Assembly (NCBI GenBank): GCA_040391135.1
Contig: JBEBYL010000001.1
Coordinates: 310,001-374,000 of the forward strand
Direction of reading: 5' to 3'
DNA from: G025836975 sp040391135
GTDB lineage: Bacteria > Pseudomonadota > Gammaproteobacteria > Burkholderiales > Burkholderiaceae_B
Length of the DNA stretch: 64,000 bases
Shown here: positions 17,593 through 25,869 of the stretch, piece after piece
Numbering within the stretch: the first letter of the stretch is position 1
Layout of the letters: the number at the start of each line of letters is the position of its first letter
Program-made: the position numbers and the translations under genes
The notes under the pieces: model-generated
What the model was told of the DNA's origin: nothing
What the model saw: the letters and a program-made list of their open reading frames with translations, nothing else
Database searches by the model: none

Positions 17593-18402
17593 ATGAAAAT
17601 AGGTAAAGAAACCATCCCCCGCTCGGCCATTTGCACGTCCAACTCGGAAACCATCGTGGTGCGGGGCAAGGACCTGGCTCAGGAACTCATCGGAAAAATG
17701 TCCTTCACGGATTATTTTTATCTGCTGGTCACCGGCCAGGAGCCTACAAAGGCCGCCACCACTGTGCTGAACGCCACATTGGTCGCCATCGCCGAGCATG
17801 GCTTGGTGCCCAGTGTGCAAGCCAGCCGCATGACGCTGGCCGCGGCGCCCGACGCCTTGCAGGGCGCGGTGGCCGCCGGCATCCTGGGCTGCGGCTCGGT
17901 CATACTTGGCGCATCTGAAACTTGCGGCGTCCTTCTGGATGAAATCCGGGTGCGCGCGGGCGACGGGAAGGACTACGCCGCCGCGGCCAGGCAGGTGGTC
18001 GGCGAATATCGCGCGGCCAGGCGCGCCATTCCAGGCTATGGTCATCCACTGCATAAAGAGCGCGATCCCAGGGTAACGGCGCTGTTCAATGTAGCCGAGC
18101 AGGCCGGCGCCGACATGACTTATGTGCGGATTGCCGATGCAGTTGAAAAGGCGATTCCCGAGATCGTGGGCAAGAACCTGATGCTGAACGTCTCGGCGGC
18201 GATTCCCGCAGTCTTGCTGGGTGTGGGCTTTCCATTGACGGCCTTAAGAGGCGTCCCGATTCTTGCGCGCACGGCGGGCCTTATCGGCCACCTGACCGAA
18301 GAGCTTCAGAAGCCCATCGGTTTTGCCTTGTCGTATCAAGCCACACGCAACTATGTCTATGACGGCGAAGCCCCGGACGGCTTCACCCCTGATCACGCCT
18401 AG
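17593..18402 (+). CDS. Citryl-CoA lyase-like / short citrate-synthase-family protein, copy 1
   Basis: A 269-residue protein equal to the core of citrate synthase, much shorter than the usual ~430 residues. It keeps the signature AIPGYGHPLHKERDPR with His151. Short members of this family act as citryl-CoA lyases, splitting a 3-hydroxy-acyl-CoA into acetyl-CoA and an oxoacid; others condense. The CoA-transferase gene 26 bp downstream would supply the CoA ester, so the pair makes sense as activation plus cleavage (inference). The start at 17593 is used because the upstream in-frame ATG lies in a region with no family match. A paralogue is at 55127. Confidence 0.82.
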   Translation: MKIGKETIPRSAICTSNSETIVVRGKDLAQELIGKMSFTDYFYLLVTGQEPTKAATTVLNATLVAIAEHGLVPSVQASRMTLAAAPDALQGAVAAGILGCGSVILGASETCGVLLDEIRVRAGDGKDYAAAARQVVGEYRAARRAIPGYGHPLHKERDPRVTALFNVAEQAGADMTYVRIADAVEKAIPEIVGKNLMLNVSAAIPAVLLGVGFPLTALRGVPILARTAGLIGHLTEELQKPIGFALSYQATRNYVYDGEAPDGFTPDHA

Positions 18403-18428
18403 CCTGCGATTCATACTGGAGCTATATC

Positions 18429-19586
18429 ATGATCAAAGTGCTGAATGGCATACGGGTACTGGAGCAAGGAACCTTCATCACGGGTCCGGCGGCGGGGATG
18501 CTGCTGGGCGATCTTGGCGCCGATGTCGTCAAGATCGAGCAGCCCGGCGCCGGCGACCCTTTCCGCGCCTTCAAGGGCGGCCTGTACAGTCCTCATTTCC
18601 AGACATACAACCGCAACAAGCGCAGCATCACGCTGAACACCAAGAACGCCGACGATCTGGCTGCGTTCGACGAACTGATCAGCACAGCCGATGTTTATAT
18701 ACAGAACTTCCGTCCAGGCGCGGCCGAGCGGCTCAATGTCGGCGAAGAGCGCTTGCGCAAGATCAATCCGCGGCTGATCTATTGTTCGATCAGCGGCTTT
18801 GGACCGACGGGTCCGGCGTCGGGCCGGCCCGCCTACGATTCGGTGGCCCAGGCCGCCAGCGGTTTCCTGGGCCTGCTGATCAATCCCGAGAACCCGCGCG
18901 TTGTCGGTCCGGCATTGGCCGATTCCATTACCGGATTCTATGCGGCCTATGGTGTGCTGGGCGCGTTGCACGAGCGCAATCAAACCGGTGTCGGGCGCAA
19001 GGTGGAGGTTTCCATGCTGGAAGCCATGAGCCACTTCAATCTGGATGCATTCACGCATTACTATTCGGCCGGCGAAATCATGGGCCCCTACAGCCGGCCC
19101 AGCGTTTCCCAGTCGTATGTCATGAAATGCGCGGATGGCAAATGGCTGGCGCTGCATATGTCCTCGCCGGAAAAGTTCTGGCAGGGCCTGGCCAATGCCA
19201 TGGAGCAATCCACCTTATTCCAGGACCCTCGATTTTCCGACCGCAATGGGCGTATCCAGAACCAGGAGGTCCTGATCGATATTCTTGGTCCGATATTCGC
19301 CAAGCGTACGCGCGCCGAATGGTGCCGCCGGCTGGAGGCCGAGGACGTGCCGCACGCGCCCATGTACGACACCAGCGAAGCCCTGGAAGATCCCCAGGCC
19401 AAGCATCTGGAGATACTGGTTTCCGCCAGGCACAAGACCATGGGCGAATTCCGGACCGTTCGCCCGCCGGTATCGTTCGATGGCCAGCGCAGTATCGAAG
19501 TGGTGCCGCCGCCTGTGTTGGGCGAGCACAATGACGAGGTGCTGGGGCAATTGCGCCAGCGGCTGAACGCAAGGGACGCCGAATAA
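18429..19586 (+). CDS. CaiB/BaiF (family III) CoA-transferase
   Basis: A 385-residue enzyme with the family N-terminus LNGIRVLEQGTFITGP, DVVKIEQPGAGDP, and catalytic Asp137 in RPAYDSVAQAASGFLG, which would form the aspartyl-CoA anhydride. Family III enzymes move CoA between acids without ATP; succinyl-CoA is a common donor. It closes the 15312 operon, directly after the lyase-like gene. It likely converts the imported acid to its CoA ester. Its end is 31 bp from the convergent LysR gene, with a GGCCG/CGGCC hairpin just after the stop. Confidence 0.92.
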   Translation: MIKVLNGIRVLEQGTFITGPAAGMLLGDLGADVVKIEQPGAGDPFRAFKGGLYSPHFQTYNRNKRSITLNTKNADDLAAFDELISTADVYIQNFRPGAAERLNVGEERLRKINPRLIYCSISGFGPTGPASGRPAYDSVAQAASGFLGLLINPENPRVVGPALADSITGFYAAYGVLGALHERNQTGVGRKVEVSMLEAMSHFNLDAFTHYYSAGEIMGPYSRPSVSQSYVMKCADGKWLALHMSSPEKFWQGLANAMEQSTLFQDPRFSDRNGRIQNQEVLIDILGPIFAKRTRAEWCRRLEAEDVPHAPMYDTSEALEDPQAKHLEILVSARHKTMGEFRTVRPPVSFDGQRSIEVVPPPVLGEHNDEVLGQLRQRLNARDAE

Positions 19587-19617
19587 CAGGGCCGCCGGAA
19601 TGCCGGCCTGGCCTGCG

Positions 19618-20532
19618 CTATTTCAGGCCAACGGTCTCCCAGGCGCGAAGTTCCTGCTTCAAGTGCTTCAGGAATTCGGTGGCCGCCAATGACGAATGCC
19701 TGTCGCGCCTGACCACGATGGCCCCCGTTGTGGACCGGAACATGGCGTTGGCCAGCGGATGTGCCCGCAGTTTCCCTTCCTTCAGTTCCTGGGCCACCGA
19801 GAAATAGGGAAACAGGGACACGCCATTGCGATTGATGATGAACGACTTGAGCACCTCGTAGGAATTGCTTTCCATCGCAGGGCGCAGCCGGACGCCCTCG
19901 GCCATTTCCACCTGATGCACCAGGCGGCGTATGCCATGATTGAACCGGGGCAAGGCCAGCGGAGCCTTCGACAGTTCTTCTATGGAAACACCGCCGCTTG
20001 ATTTTTTATATGATCTTTGTGCCGACGTGATCGCCAGCAGGGGCGCCCTGAAGGAGCTTACGGTTTCAATGGCGGGGTGGGGCGGCGGGTTGAAGGTAAG
20101 GCCTATGTCGGCCTGGTCTTCCGCAATGCTGCGCATGACTTCGTCGCCGGGCTCGACGGCGACCGTATACGTGACGCCGGGATGAAGTTCATAAAATTCC
20201 GGAAGAACCAAGTTGGCCAGGCTGGTTGCGAAGCCGTTGCCGCAAGTAATGCGTATATGGCCGAATTGCAGATTGCCCAGGTCCGCCAGGTCTCCCTTCA
20301 AGGCATGCTCCTGGCGGAGCAGCGAGTGGATATGGCGCAGGAGTATGTCGCCCGCGGCGGTCAGCTCCACGCCATTCGCCTTGCGAATCAAGAGCGGCTG
20401 CCCGTACTCCGCTTCAAGCAGCATGACCTGGCGGCTAAGGGCGGAAGGCGATATGTGCACGCGCTCGGCCGCCTTGCGTATGGACAAGTCCTCTGAAATC
20501 GCCACGAAGTAACGGTAGCTCGAGCTGATCAT
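19618..20532 (-). CDS. LysR-type transcriptional regulator 2
   Basis: A 304-residue regulator with the N-terminal winged helix (DLSIRKAAERVHISPSALSRQV) and an effector domain from about 90. Unlike the other LysR genes here it is not divergent. It lies 12 bp downstream of the SHMT-like gene on the same strand, and its ribosome site AAGGAGGG abuts that gene's TGA stop. Translation is probably coupled, so regulator dose follows enzyme dose. It likely controls the divergent promoters around 21800-21985. Confidence 0.92.
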   Translation of the reverse strand: MISSSYRYFVAISEDLSIRKAAERVHISPSALSRQVMLLEAEYGQPLLIRKANGVELTAAGDILLRHIHSLLRQEHALKGDLADLGNLQFGHIRITCGNGFATSLANLVLPEFYELHPGVTYTVAVEPGDEVMRSIAEDQADIGLTFNPPPHPAIETVSSFRAPLLAITSAQRSYKKSSGGVSIEELSKAPLALPRFNHGIRRLVHQVEMAEGVRLRPAMESNSYEVLKSFIINRNGVSLFPYFSVAQELKEGKLRAHPLANAMFRSTTGAIVVRRDRHSSLAATEFLKHLKQELRAWETVGLK

Positions 20533-20544
20533 CGTCCCTCCTTG

Positions 20545-21795
20545 TCAGGCCGGCGCGAAGCAATACAGGCAGGCGCGCAACCGCGACGCGATCGAACGCA
20601 GCAATGGTCCCATATCGTCCGGCCTGCCGTCCAGCAGATGACGGAAGCAGGCGGCGATTCCGGCGATGTCCTGTTCGGCGGCACCCTGCCGGCTTATGAC
20701 CTGGGTGCCGATACGCAATCCCCCGGCTGCGGGCTGCCCCGGCACGCTTGCCGTGCCGACATAGAGTCCCGCCTGTCCCGCTTGTTGCGAAAGCCGGCGC
20801 GCCGCGTCGGCGCTGGGGACCGGAATGATGATGTGGTGGGAACTGGGCGGCGCATCGCCCGGGATCGCGCTGCCGATTGCGGCAATCCCCTCGCGTCTAA
20901 GGGCCGCGGCCAGATCCTGCGCTGTTGCCAGCATTTTTCTTGCGTACTCCGGCATGAATGCAGCGGCCTCTTCCAGAGCCACCGAGAGGCCGGCAAGGCG
21001 GGATGCATCGTAGTTCGACGCCCACCCTCCCACAATATGCCGGCGCAATGCATCGTGATGGCGTTGATGCCGGCCTATCAATATTCCGCCCGGAGGGCCG
21101 GCAAGTGTCTTGTAGGTTGAGGCGGTCATGATATCGAAGCCCATGTCCATGGGGTTCTGGTAAGCCTTTCCAGCGATCAGGCCGGCAACGTGCGACGCGT
21201 CGTAGACCAGTACGGCGCCGCAGTCGCGGGCGGCCGACATTGTGGCATCCACCGTATAGGGATCCAGCATCACGCTGGCGCCCAGCATGACGATCCTGGG
21301 CCGCTCTTTGGAAATGATGCGCGCCGAGGCTTCGTCATCATACAAGCCGTTGCTGAACGCCAGGGGTAGATTTCTGCGGCTGAGCAAGCCTACCGTGCCT
21401 TCGCCATGGTGGCTGACATGTCCGCCTTCCTGGGCGCTGATCGAGGCGATCGAGTCGCCGGGCTGGGAAAAGGCCGCATAGACGGCCGCATTCGCGTAAG
21501 TACAGCTTTGCAGCCTGGGCTCCGCCCAGGCGCCGCCAAACAGGTTGGTCAATTGCCCGCTTACCAGAACCTCCAGCGCTGATATCTCGTCCGTTCCTGG
21601 CTGCTGCTTGCTGTAGGCATCGCCCATGGCCGGCATCAAGCCCATTGTGTTGACGAGTGCGTGCTCGACGGTCGGTGAAAGCATGCATGAACCGGCATAG
21701 AGCTGTATGCCGTTCTCCATGCGGTTCTTGTGCGCCTCCACGAGATCCAATGCACGCCTGGCGCCGTTGGATAGTTGGTGGTCAGTGGTAATCAT
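20545..21795 (-). CDS. SHMT-like PLP-dependent enzyme with altered lysine loop
   Basis: A 416-residue fold-type I PLP enzyme resembling serine hydroxymethyltransferase (E. coli 417). Asp199/His202 (VYDASHVAGLIAG) and the Schiff-base Lys229 are present. The lysine loop reads Thr-Tyr-Lys-Thr-Leu-Ala-Gly-Pro-Pro-Gly-Gly instead of the SHMT form THKTLAGPRGG: His228 is Tyr and Arg235 is Pro. The protein is therefore probably not the folate-cycle GlyA but an aldolase or transferase acting on another 2-amino- or hydroxy-amino acid. It is divergent from the M20 hydrolase and coupled to a LysR gene. Specific substrate unknown. Confidence 0.82.
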   Translation of the reverse strand: MITTDHQLSNGARRALDLVEAHKNRMENGIQLYAGSCMLSPTVEHALVNTMGLMPAMGDAYSKQQPGTDEISALEVLVSGQLTNLFGGAWAEPRLQSCTYANAAVYAAFSQPGDSIASISAQEGGHVSHHGEGTVGLLSRRNLPLAFSNGLYDDEASARIISKERPRIVMLGASVMLDPYTVDATMSAARDCGAVLVYDASHVAGLIAGKAYQNPMDMGFDIMTASTYKTLAGPPGGILIGRHQRHHDALRRHIVGGWASNYDASRLAGLSVALEEAAAFMPEYARKMLATAQDLAAALRREGIAAIGSAIPGDAPPSSHHIIIPVPSADAARRLSQQAGQAGLYVGTASVPGQPAAGGLRIGTQVISRQGAAEQDIAGIAACFRHLLDGRPDDMGPLLRSIASRLRACLYCFAPA

Positions 21796-21872
21796 GGCTG
21801 TCTGGCCTGGAGTTGATGTGGCTATGAATGTACCTTAATACGCAATGGCTGGGTGTTTGAAAAATTAGAACA

Positions 21873-21880
21873 GAACGTTC
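21873..21880. promoter_or_regulatory. GAACGTTC palindrome within an AT-rich inverted repeat
   Basis: In the 190-bp gap between the divergent SHMT-like and M20 genes, the 8-bp palindrome GAACGTTC is flanked by AAAAAT (21860-21865) and ATTTTT (21882-21887), which are also inverted. This is a plausible LysR or other dimer site. The evidence is symmetry and position only. Confidence 0.3.
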
Positions 21881-21985
21881 GATTTTTAAAGTTATACATA
21901 ATCGATGAACCGCTTCATAATTGGCTGCGAAGGGCGCCAGTACGTATTCTGGCATAGGCTGGTAATCCACGGGAAGAAACAAAAG

Positions 21986-23101
21986 ATGTCGCAAGATGAG
22001 CAAAACAGAACACTAGAGCTGATGCGTGAATTCATTTCCATCGATTCGCAGAGCCACAAGGCCAGCCAGCCGATATTCGATTCGGCGGCGGGTGCGCTTC
22101 AAGGTTGGGATCTGGAGTATGTGGATTACAAGGATGCGGCCGGAACTCCCAAGCGCAATATGGTCGCGCGCCATCCTGGCAGCCGGTCCAGTCTTGCCTT
22201 CGCCGGCCACTTGGATACCGTTTCCTCCACGGGTTGGATCAGGGACCCCTTCAAGGCCACGATAGAGGGCCACCGGCTCTATGGCCTGGGATCATCCGAT
22301 ATGAAAGGGCCTATCGCCTCGTTCATCGTGGCGTCCAATTCGCTGCCCGAAGCCGAGCGGCCGATGATAGTGCTGACCTCGGACGAAGAGGCCGGAAAGC
22401 AGGGCGTCCGCGAGGTGGTGGCAAACAGCCGGATGCTGAAGGAATTCACGCCCGCGTGCTTCATCGTGGCCGAACCCACCGCGCTGGAGATACTGCGCGG
22501 ACACCGGGTCGATGTGGCCTTCTCGGTTCATGCCGAAGGCATACAGGCGCACTCGTCGACGGGACGCGGGGTAAACGCCAATATCGCGCTGGTGCCCTTC
22601 CTTAACGAAATGCGAGAGCTGCATCTGCATTTGCGCACCAACCCCGCGCTGTTCGACATGCAGTACGACCCGCCGTACTGCGACCTGAATTTCGTCATCG
22701 ACAATTACGGCGCGTTCCCCAACATGACGGTCGGGCTGGCGACATGCAATATCAAGTTCCGGTATTCCAAATCCTTCGACCCTGAAATGGTCATCACCCG
22801 CGTCCGGGAAGCGGCCTACCGGCACAACCTGAAAGTCCAGGTCCGGCCGGAAGCGCCGCCTCCGGAGCTTGCCGCCGATCACCCGCTGGTCAAGCAGGCG
22901 GAAGAAATCCTTGGCTCCACCGCAAGAGTGGCCGGCCTGGGAACGGAAGCCTCGGAATACTCCAAGCTTGCCCCCTGCCTGGTCTTTGGCCCTGGCGATA
23001 TCGATCATGCCCATAAGCCGACGGAGTACATCGATTTGCCGCAACTGCATCTTTCCACTCATCTCTTCAGAAAAATCGCTTTGCAACTTGGGCGTCAGTA
23101 A
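21986..23101 (+). CDS. M20-family metallohydrolase (ArgE/DapE-like)
   Basis: A 371-residue cytoplasmic amidohydrolase with the di-zinc site of the M20 family: His75 and Asp77 (FAGHLDTV), Asp105 (GSSDMKG), Glu134/135 (TSDEEAG, general base and ligand), the AEPT segment, and a C-terminal His in DHAHKPTEYI. Family members remove N-acyl groups or cut small amide bonds, as in acetylornithine or succinyl-diaminopimelate deacylation. I chose 21986 (MSQDEQ) because the 27 residues from the upstream in-frame ATG at 21905 do not look like family sequence. It may free the amino acid used by the divergent SHMT-like enzyme. Confidence 0.9.
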   Translation: MSQDEQNRTLELMREFISIDSQSHKASQPIFDSAAGALQGWDLEYVDYKDAAGTPKRNMVARHPGSRSSLAFAGHLDTVSSTGWIRDPFKATIEGHRLYGLGSSDMKGPIASFIVASNSLPEAERPMIVLTSDEEAGKQGVREVVANSRMLKEFTPACFIVAEPTALEILRGHRVDVAFSVHAEGIQAHSSTGRGVNANIALVPFLNEMRELHLHLRTNPALFDMQYDPPYCDLNFVIDNYGAFPNMTVGLATCNIKFRYSKSFDPEMVITRVREAAYRHNLKVQVRPEAPPPELAADHPLVKQAEEILGSTARVAGLGTEASEYSKLAPCLVFGPGDIDHAHKPTEYIDLPQLHLSTHLFRKIALQLGRQ

Positions 23102-23141
23102 GAATCCACGCTGTTTGAGCGTAACGATAAAGGAGCGTTAT

Positions 23142-24149
23142 ATGCGACATTCAACCGATCGTCGAAAAAATAAGAAATCAGGTGTGCTGCTTGGGTCTAC
23201 CTTCCTGGCGCTGATGGCGCTTTCCGTGGCAATGCCATCGTGGGCGAAGTTTCCAGAGCGTTCGATTGAGCTGGTGGCGGGTTCGCCGCCCGGAGGCTCC
23301 ACCGATTTCGTGGCCAGGGTCATGGCCGATGGCATGAGCAAAGTCCTTGATCAGCCGGTTGTCGTCGTAAACCAGGGTGGGGCGGGGGGGAATATCGCCA
23401 CGCGGACGCTGGCCAAGACCAAGGGCGATGGCTATACGCTGATGGTCGGCGGCAACTTCAGCCATGGCATCAATCCGGCCCTTTACAAAGACACGACCTA
23501 CGATCCGATCAGCGATTTCACGGCGATTGCCCGTATAGCGAATATTCCTTCCGTCATCGCGGCAAACAAGCAAACCGGAATCAAGACCTTGGCTGAGCTG
23601 ATAGAGCGGGCCCGCAAGGCTCCCGGTACTCTGAACTATGCGACAGGAGGGAACGGCACCCCGGCCCATATATCGGCGGAAATGTTCAAGCGCGCCGCAG
23701 GTATCGATATCACGCACATTCCCTTTCGAGGCGGCTCGCCCGCGGTCGTCGCCGTGATGAGCGGCGACGTGGAACTTATCGTTGGCACGCCCCCGGTGGT
23801 CATGCCCCAGGTGGCCAACGGCAAGCTGACCGCGCTGGCCGTCACGTGGCCGGAGCGCTACAGCGTGATGCCTGATGTGCCAGGCATGGCAGAATCCGGC
23901 TTGCCTGGCCTGGGAGTGCAGGGCTGGTTCGGAATATGGGGGCCGGCGGGCATTCCGGCGGAGGACCAGCAGGTTTTGTTCTCGGCGATAAGCAAAGTGC
24001 TGGCGGATCCTGATACCGTCAAGAAGCTCGAGAGCCAAGGCCTGATCGTCGAGCCGGCGCCGTCGCTACAGGCCTTCCGGGATTTTGTTGCAAAGGAAGT
24101 CCCGATCTGGAAACAGTATGTGCTTGATTCCGGAGCGTCCGTGAATTGA
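23142..24149 (+). CDS. Bug-family solute-binding protein, copy 4
   Basis: A 335-residue protein with a strongly basic n-region (DRRKNKK) and a signal peptide cleaved near Ala35 (MPSWA). The ligand loop is Ser-Pro-Pro-Gly-Gly-Ser-Thr-Asp after IELVAG; VVNQGGAGGNIA replaces the more usual VENKPGAGG form. The ATG at 23142 follows AAAGGAGCGTTAT. It lies 40 bp after the M20 hydrolase and probably captures an N-acylated or amide compound for it (inference). Confidence 0.92.
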   Translation: MRHSTDRRKNKKSGVLLGSTFLALMALSVAMPSWAKFPERSIELVAGSPPGGSTDFVARVMADGMSKVLDQPVVVVNQGGAGGNIATRTLAKTKGDGYTLMVGGNFSHGINPALYKDTTYDPISDFTAIARIANIPSVIAANKQTGIKTLAELIERARKAPGTLNYATGGNGTPAHISAEMFKRAAGIDITHIPFRGGSPAVVAVMSGDVELIVGTPPVVMPQVANGKLTALAVTWPERYSVMPDVPGMAESGLPGLGVQGWFGIWGPAGIPAEDQQVLFSAISKVLADPDTVKKLESQGLIVEPAPSLQAFRDFVAKEVPIWKQYVLDSGASVN

Positions 24150-24220
24150 AGCCGGCCGCGGCCAAGCCCGGATGAGCGCAGAGTCGGCTTGTTCGGGTTT
24201 GCGGCGTTGGGAGTCGGGCG

Positions 24221-24931
24221 TTACGCATCCGCACGGCGTGCGGAAAAAACCTGCTGGTAGCAGCCGCGTTGTTGCGCGTCATAGCGGATGGTGAATTTCC
24301 CGAGCCACTCTTCCAGTGCGCCAAGCGCAACAAGAGCCTGATCGCTGAAATTGGTGTCTATCAGGATGGCCGCATCAATTTGCCTGTCGGGGGCGCCGCG
24401 AAGCGCTGCTTCAATACTTGGCATCGATGGCTTTTCCGGGCTGGCGCGTTTCAGCCACTGGCAGCGCAGGATGCCGGGCAGAAGCATCAGATTTTCGGAA
24501 ATAATTTCCATCGTATCCGAGGTCAGCCCGCCTGGACTCTTCCCGCTTAACGAAAATGCCAGTACTGCGCTCCATGCACCCTCGGCGCGTCCTTTAACAA
24601 AAAGGGTCTCGCATACCGTACGAGAAAAGTTGCAATACAGCGGCATTACTTTACGCGTCCAGGGCGTCGGTTTATTAAGGCGTTCCAGGTAGCGGTCCGA
24701 GGCCAGGATCGATGGATCTATTGTGCGATACAGGCACATGAAACGGCGGATGCTGGTATCGCTGGCTTGATATCGATGCGCTTCGAGAAACCCGGGTATG
24801 TCCAGCCGCTCGAAGTGGTGCTCAGTGTTGTACCAGTGTTCGATATCGGTTTCATGCCCGGGGATGGCGTCGTGCCAAATTAATAGCTTGCCCTCTCCAG
24901 TTGCCGTTTTCTCTTCGCCGGGCATATTCAT
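24221..24931 (-). CDS. Predicted dimeric alpha/beta-barrel (EthD/DUF-like) protein
   Basis: A 236-residue protein of uncertain function. The N-terminal half has the pattern IWHDAIPG, HWYNTEHHFERLDIPGFLEAHRYQ, which resembles the ferredoxin-like dimeric barrels of EthD- and muconolactone-isomerase-like proteins; a weaker second half could be another such domain (TMEIISENLMLLPGILRCQWL). It begins inside the stop of the leaderless binding-protein gene (ATGA overlap at 24928-24931), so it is the last gene of the nine-gene operon. A cofactor-free isomerase or hydrolase role is possible but not shown. Confidence 0.7.
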   Translation of the reverse strand: MNMPGEEKTATGEGKLLIWHDAIPGHETDIEHWYNTEHHFERLDIPGFLEAHRYQASDTSIRRFMCLYRTIDPSILASDRYLERLNKPTPWTRKVMPLYCNFSRTVCETLFVKGRAEGAWSAVLAFSLSGKSPGGLTSDTMEIISENLMLLPGILRCQWLKRASPEKPSMPSIEAALRGAPDRQIDAAILIDTNFSDQALVALGALEEWLGKFTIRYDAQQRGCYQQVFSARRADA

Positions 24932-25827
24932 GCGGTCCCTGCCAAAACCTGGTCCAGAGTCAGCACGCTGCGCTCCTCATATGGTCGGGCATACTCCTGG
25001 CAGTTTTCGCCGTCTACGATTTGCACGGGTAATTGTATGTGTCGCGGCATGACTTCGCCTCTTAAGTGGCGTACGGCAACTTCCGCAGCCAGGTAGGCCA
25101 TACGCATCGCGTTGAAGTCTGCTGTGGCAAGCAGTTCGCCATCCCTCAGCGCGGGAATGGCTTCCGGGATCGCGTTGACGCCCACGACTTTCACCCGCCG
25201 GACAGCGTTCTTGAGTGCATCGATAACGCCCAGTGCCATGATGTCATTGGCGACAAGACAGGCATCGATATGGGTTGTGGAGTTCTCAGCCAGCCATTGG
25301 GCGGTACTTGTGTAGGCGGTCGTCCGCACATAATCGCCGATGACCGTATCGACCAGTCTAATGCCGGGATATTCTTTAGCCGTCTCGCTGAATCCGCGCA
25401 GTCGTTCAAGACTGGTTGTGGAGTCGACATGGCCGCTAACCGTCAGCACGCTGCCTTTTCCTCTCATTTTGCGGAACAGATAATGTGCGATCTCGACCGC
25501 CAGGCTGTAGTCGTCTGAATTGACAAAAGATACGCACGGTACGGCCTTGATCGGGCTAACCAATGCAACGATGGGAATACCGGCGTCTTGGATGCGGCGA
25601 ATGGCAGGATCGACTTTTCCGGGATGGACGGGAGACAGGATTACGGCGTCTGGCCGCCACAGCAATGCTTCGTCTATGAGCAGGCTTTGCTGCCCGGCAT
25701 CGTCCGGCGTTGTGGGCACGAAGTGCCGAGTAATGGCACCATACAAATTTGCGGCGCGATCGGCTCCGTGGCGCGCCCCGGCATAGGCGGGATTGCTTCT
25801 GTTCTTGGTAAATACGGCCAGCTTCAC
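24928..25827 (-). CDS. Leaderless periplasmic-binding-protein-like (Peripla_BP_4) protein, copy 1
   Basis: A 299-residue protein with the fold of ribose/LacI-type sugar-binding proteins: KLAVFTKNRSNPAYAGARHGA, RPDAVILSP, DAGIPIVALVSP, SLERLRGFSE, LVANDIMALGVIDALK and a C-terminal ADFNAMRMAYLAAEVAV. It starts at the first beta strand, with neither a signal peptide nor a helix-turn-helix. The start is GTG, preceded by GGGAGCC; only 42 bp separate it from the preceding flavoprotein gene, so no leader has been missed. It should be cytoplasmic. It is co-transcribed with catabolic enzymes and has a paralogue at 35377. Role unknown: ligand sensor, carrier or enzyme partner are options. Confidence 0.85.
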   Translation of the reverse strand: MKLAVFTKNRSNPAYAGARHGADRAANLYGAITRHFVPTTPDDAGQQSLLIDEALLWRPDAVILSPVHPGKVDPAIRRIQDAGIPIVALVSPIKAVPCVSFVNSDDYSLAVEIAHYLFRKMRGKGSVLTVSGHVDSTTSLERLRGFSETAKEYPGIRLVDTVIGDYVRTTAYTSTAQWLAENSTTHIDACLVANDIMALGVIDALKNAVRRVKVVGVNAIPEAIPALRDGELLATADFNAMRMAYLAAEVAVRHLRGEVMPRHIQLPVQIVDGENCQEYARPYEERSVLTLDQVLAGTA

Positions 25828-25869
25828 GATAGGCTCCCGAAGACGCCGATGGCCGGCCTATGGTTCTGT

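Noticed and set aside
18323..19534. 403-codon plus-strand open frame over the CoA-transferase gene
   Set aside because: It is out of frame with the CaiB/BaiF protein and is composed mainly of Arg, Ala, Gly and Gln.
24164..24203. AAGCCCG / CGGGTTT repeat as a bidirectional terminator between the Bug and the dimeric-barrel gene
   Set aside because: It needs a G-T pair and has a loop of over 20 bases and no T-run, so it is too weak to list as a terminator.
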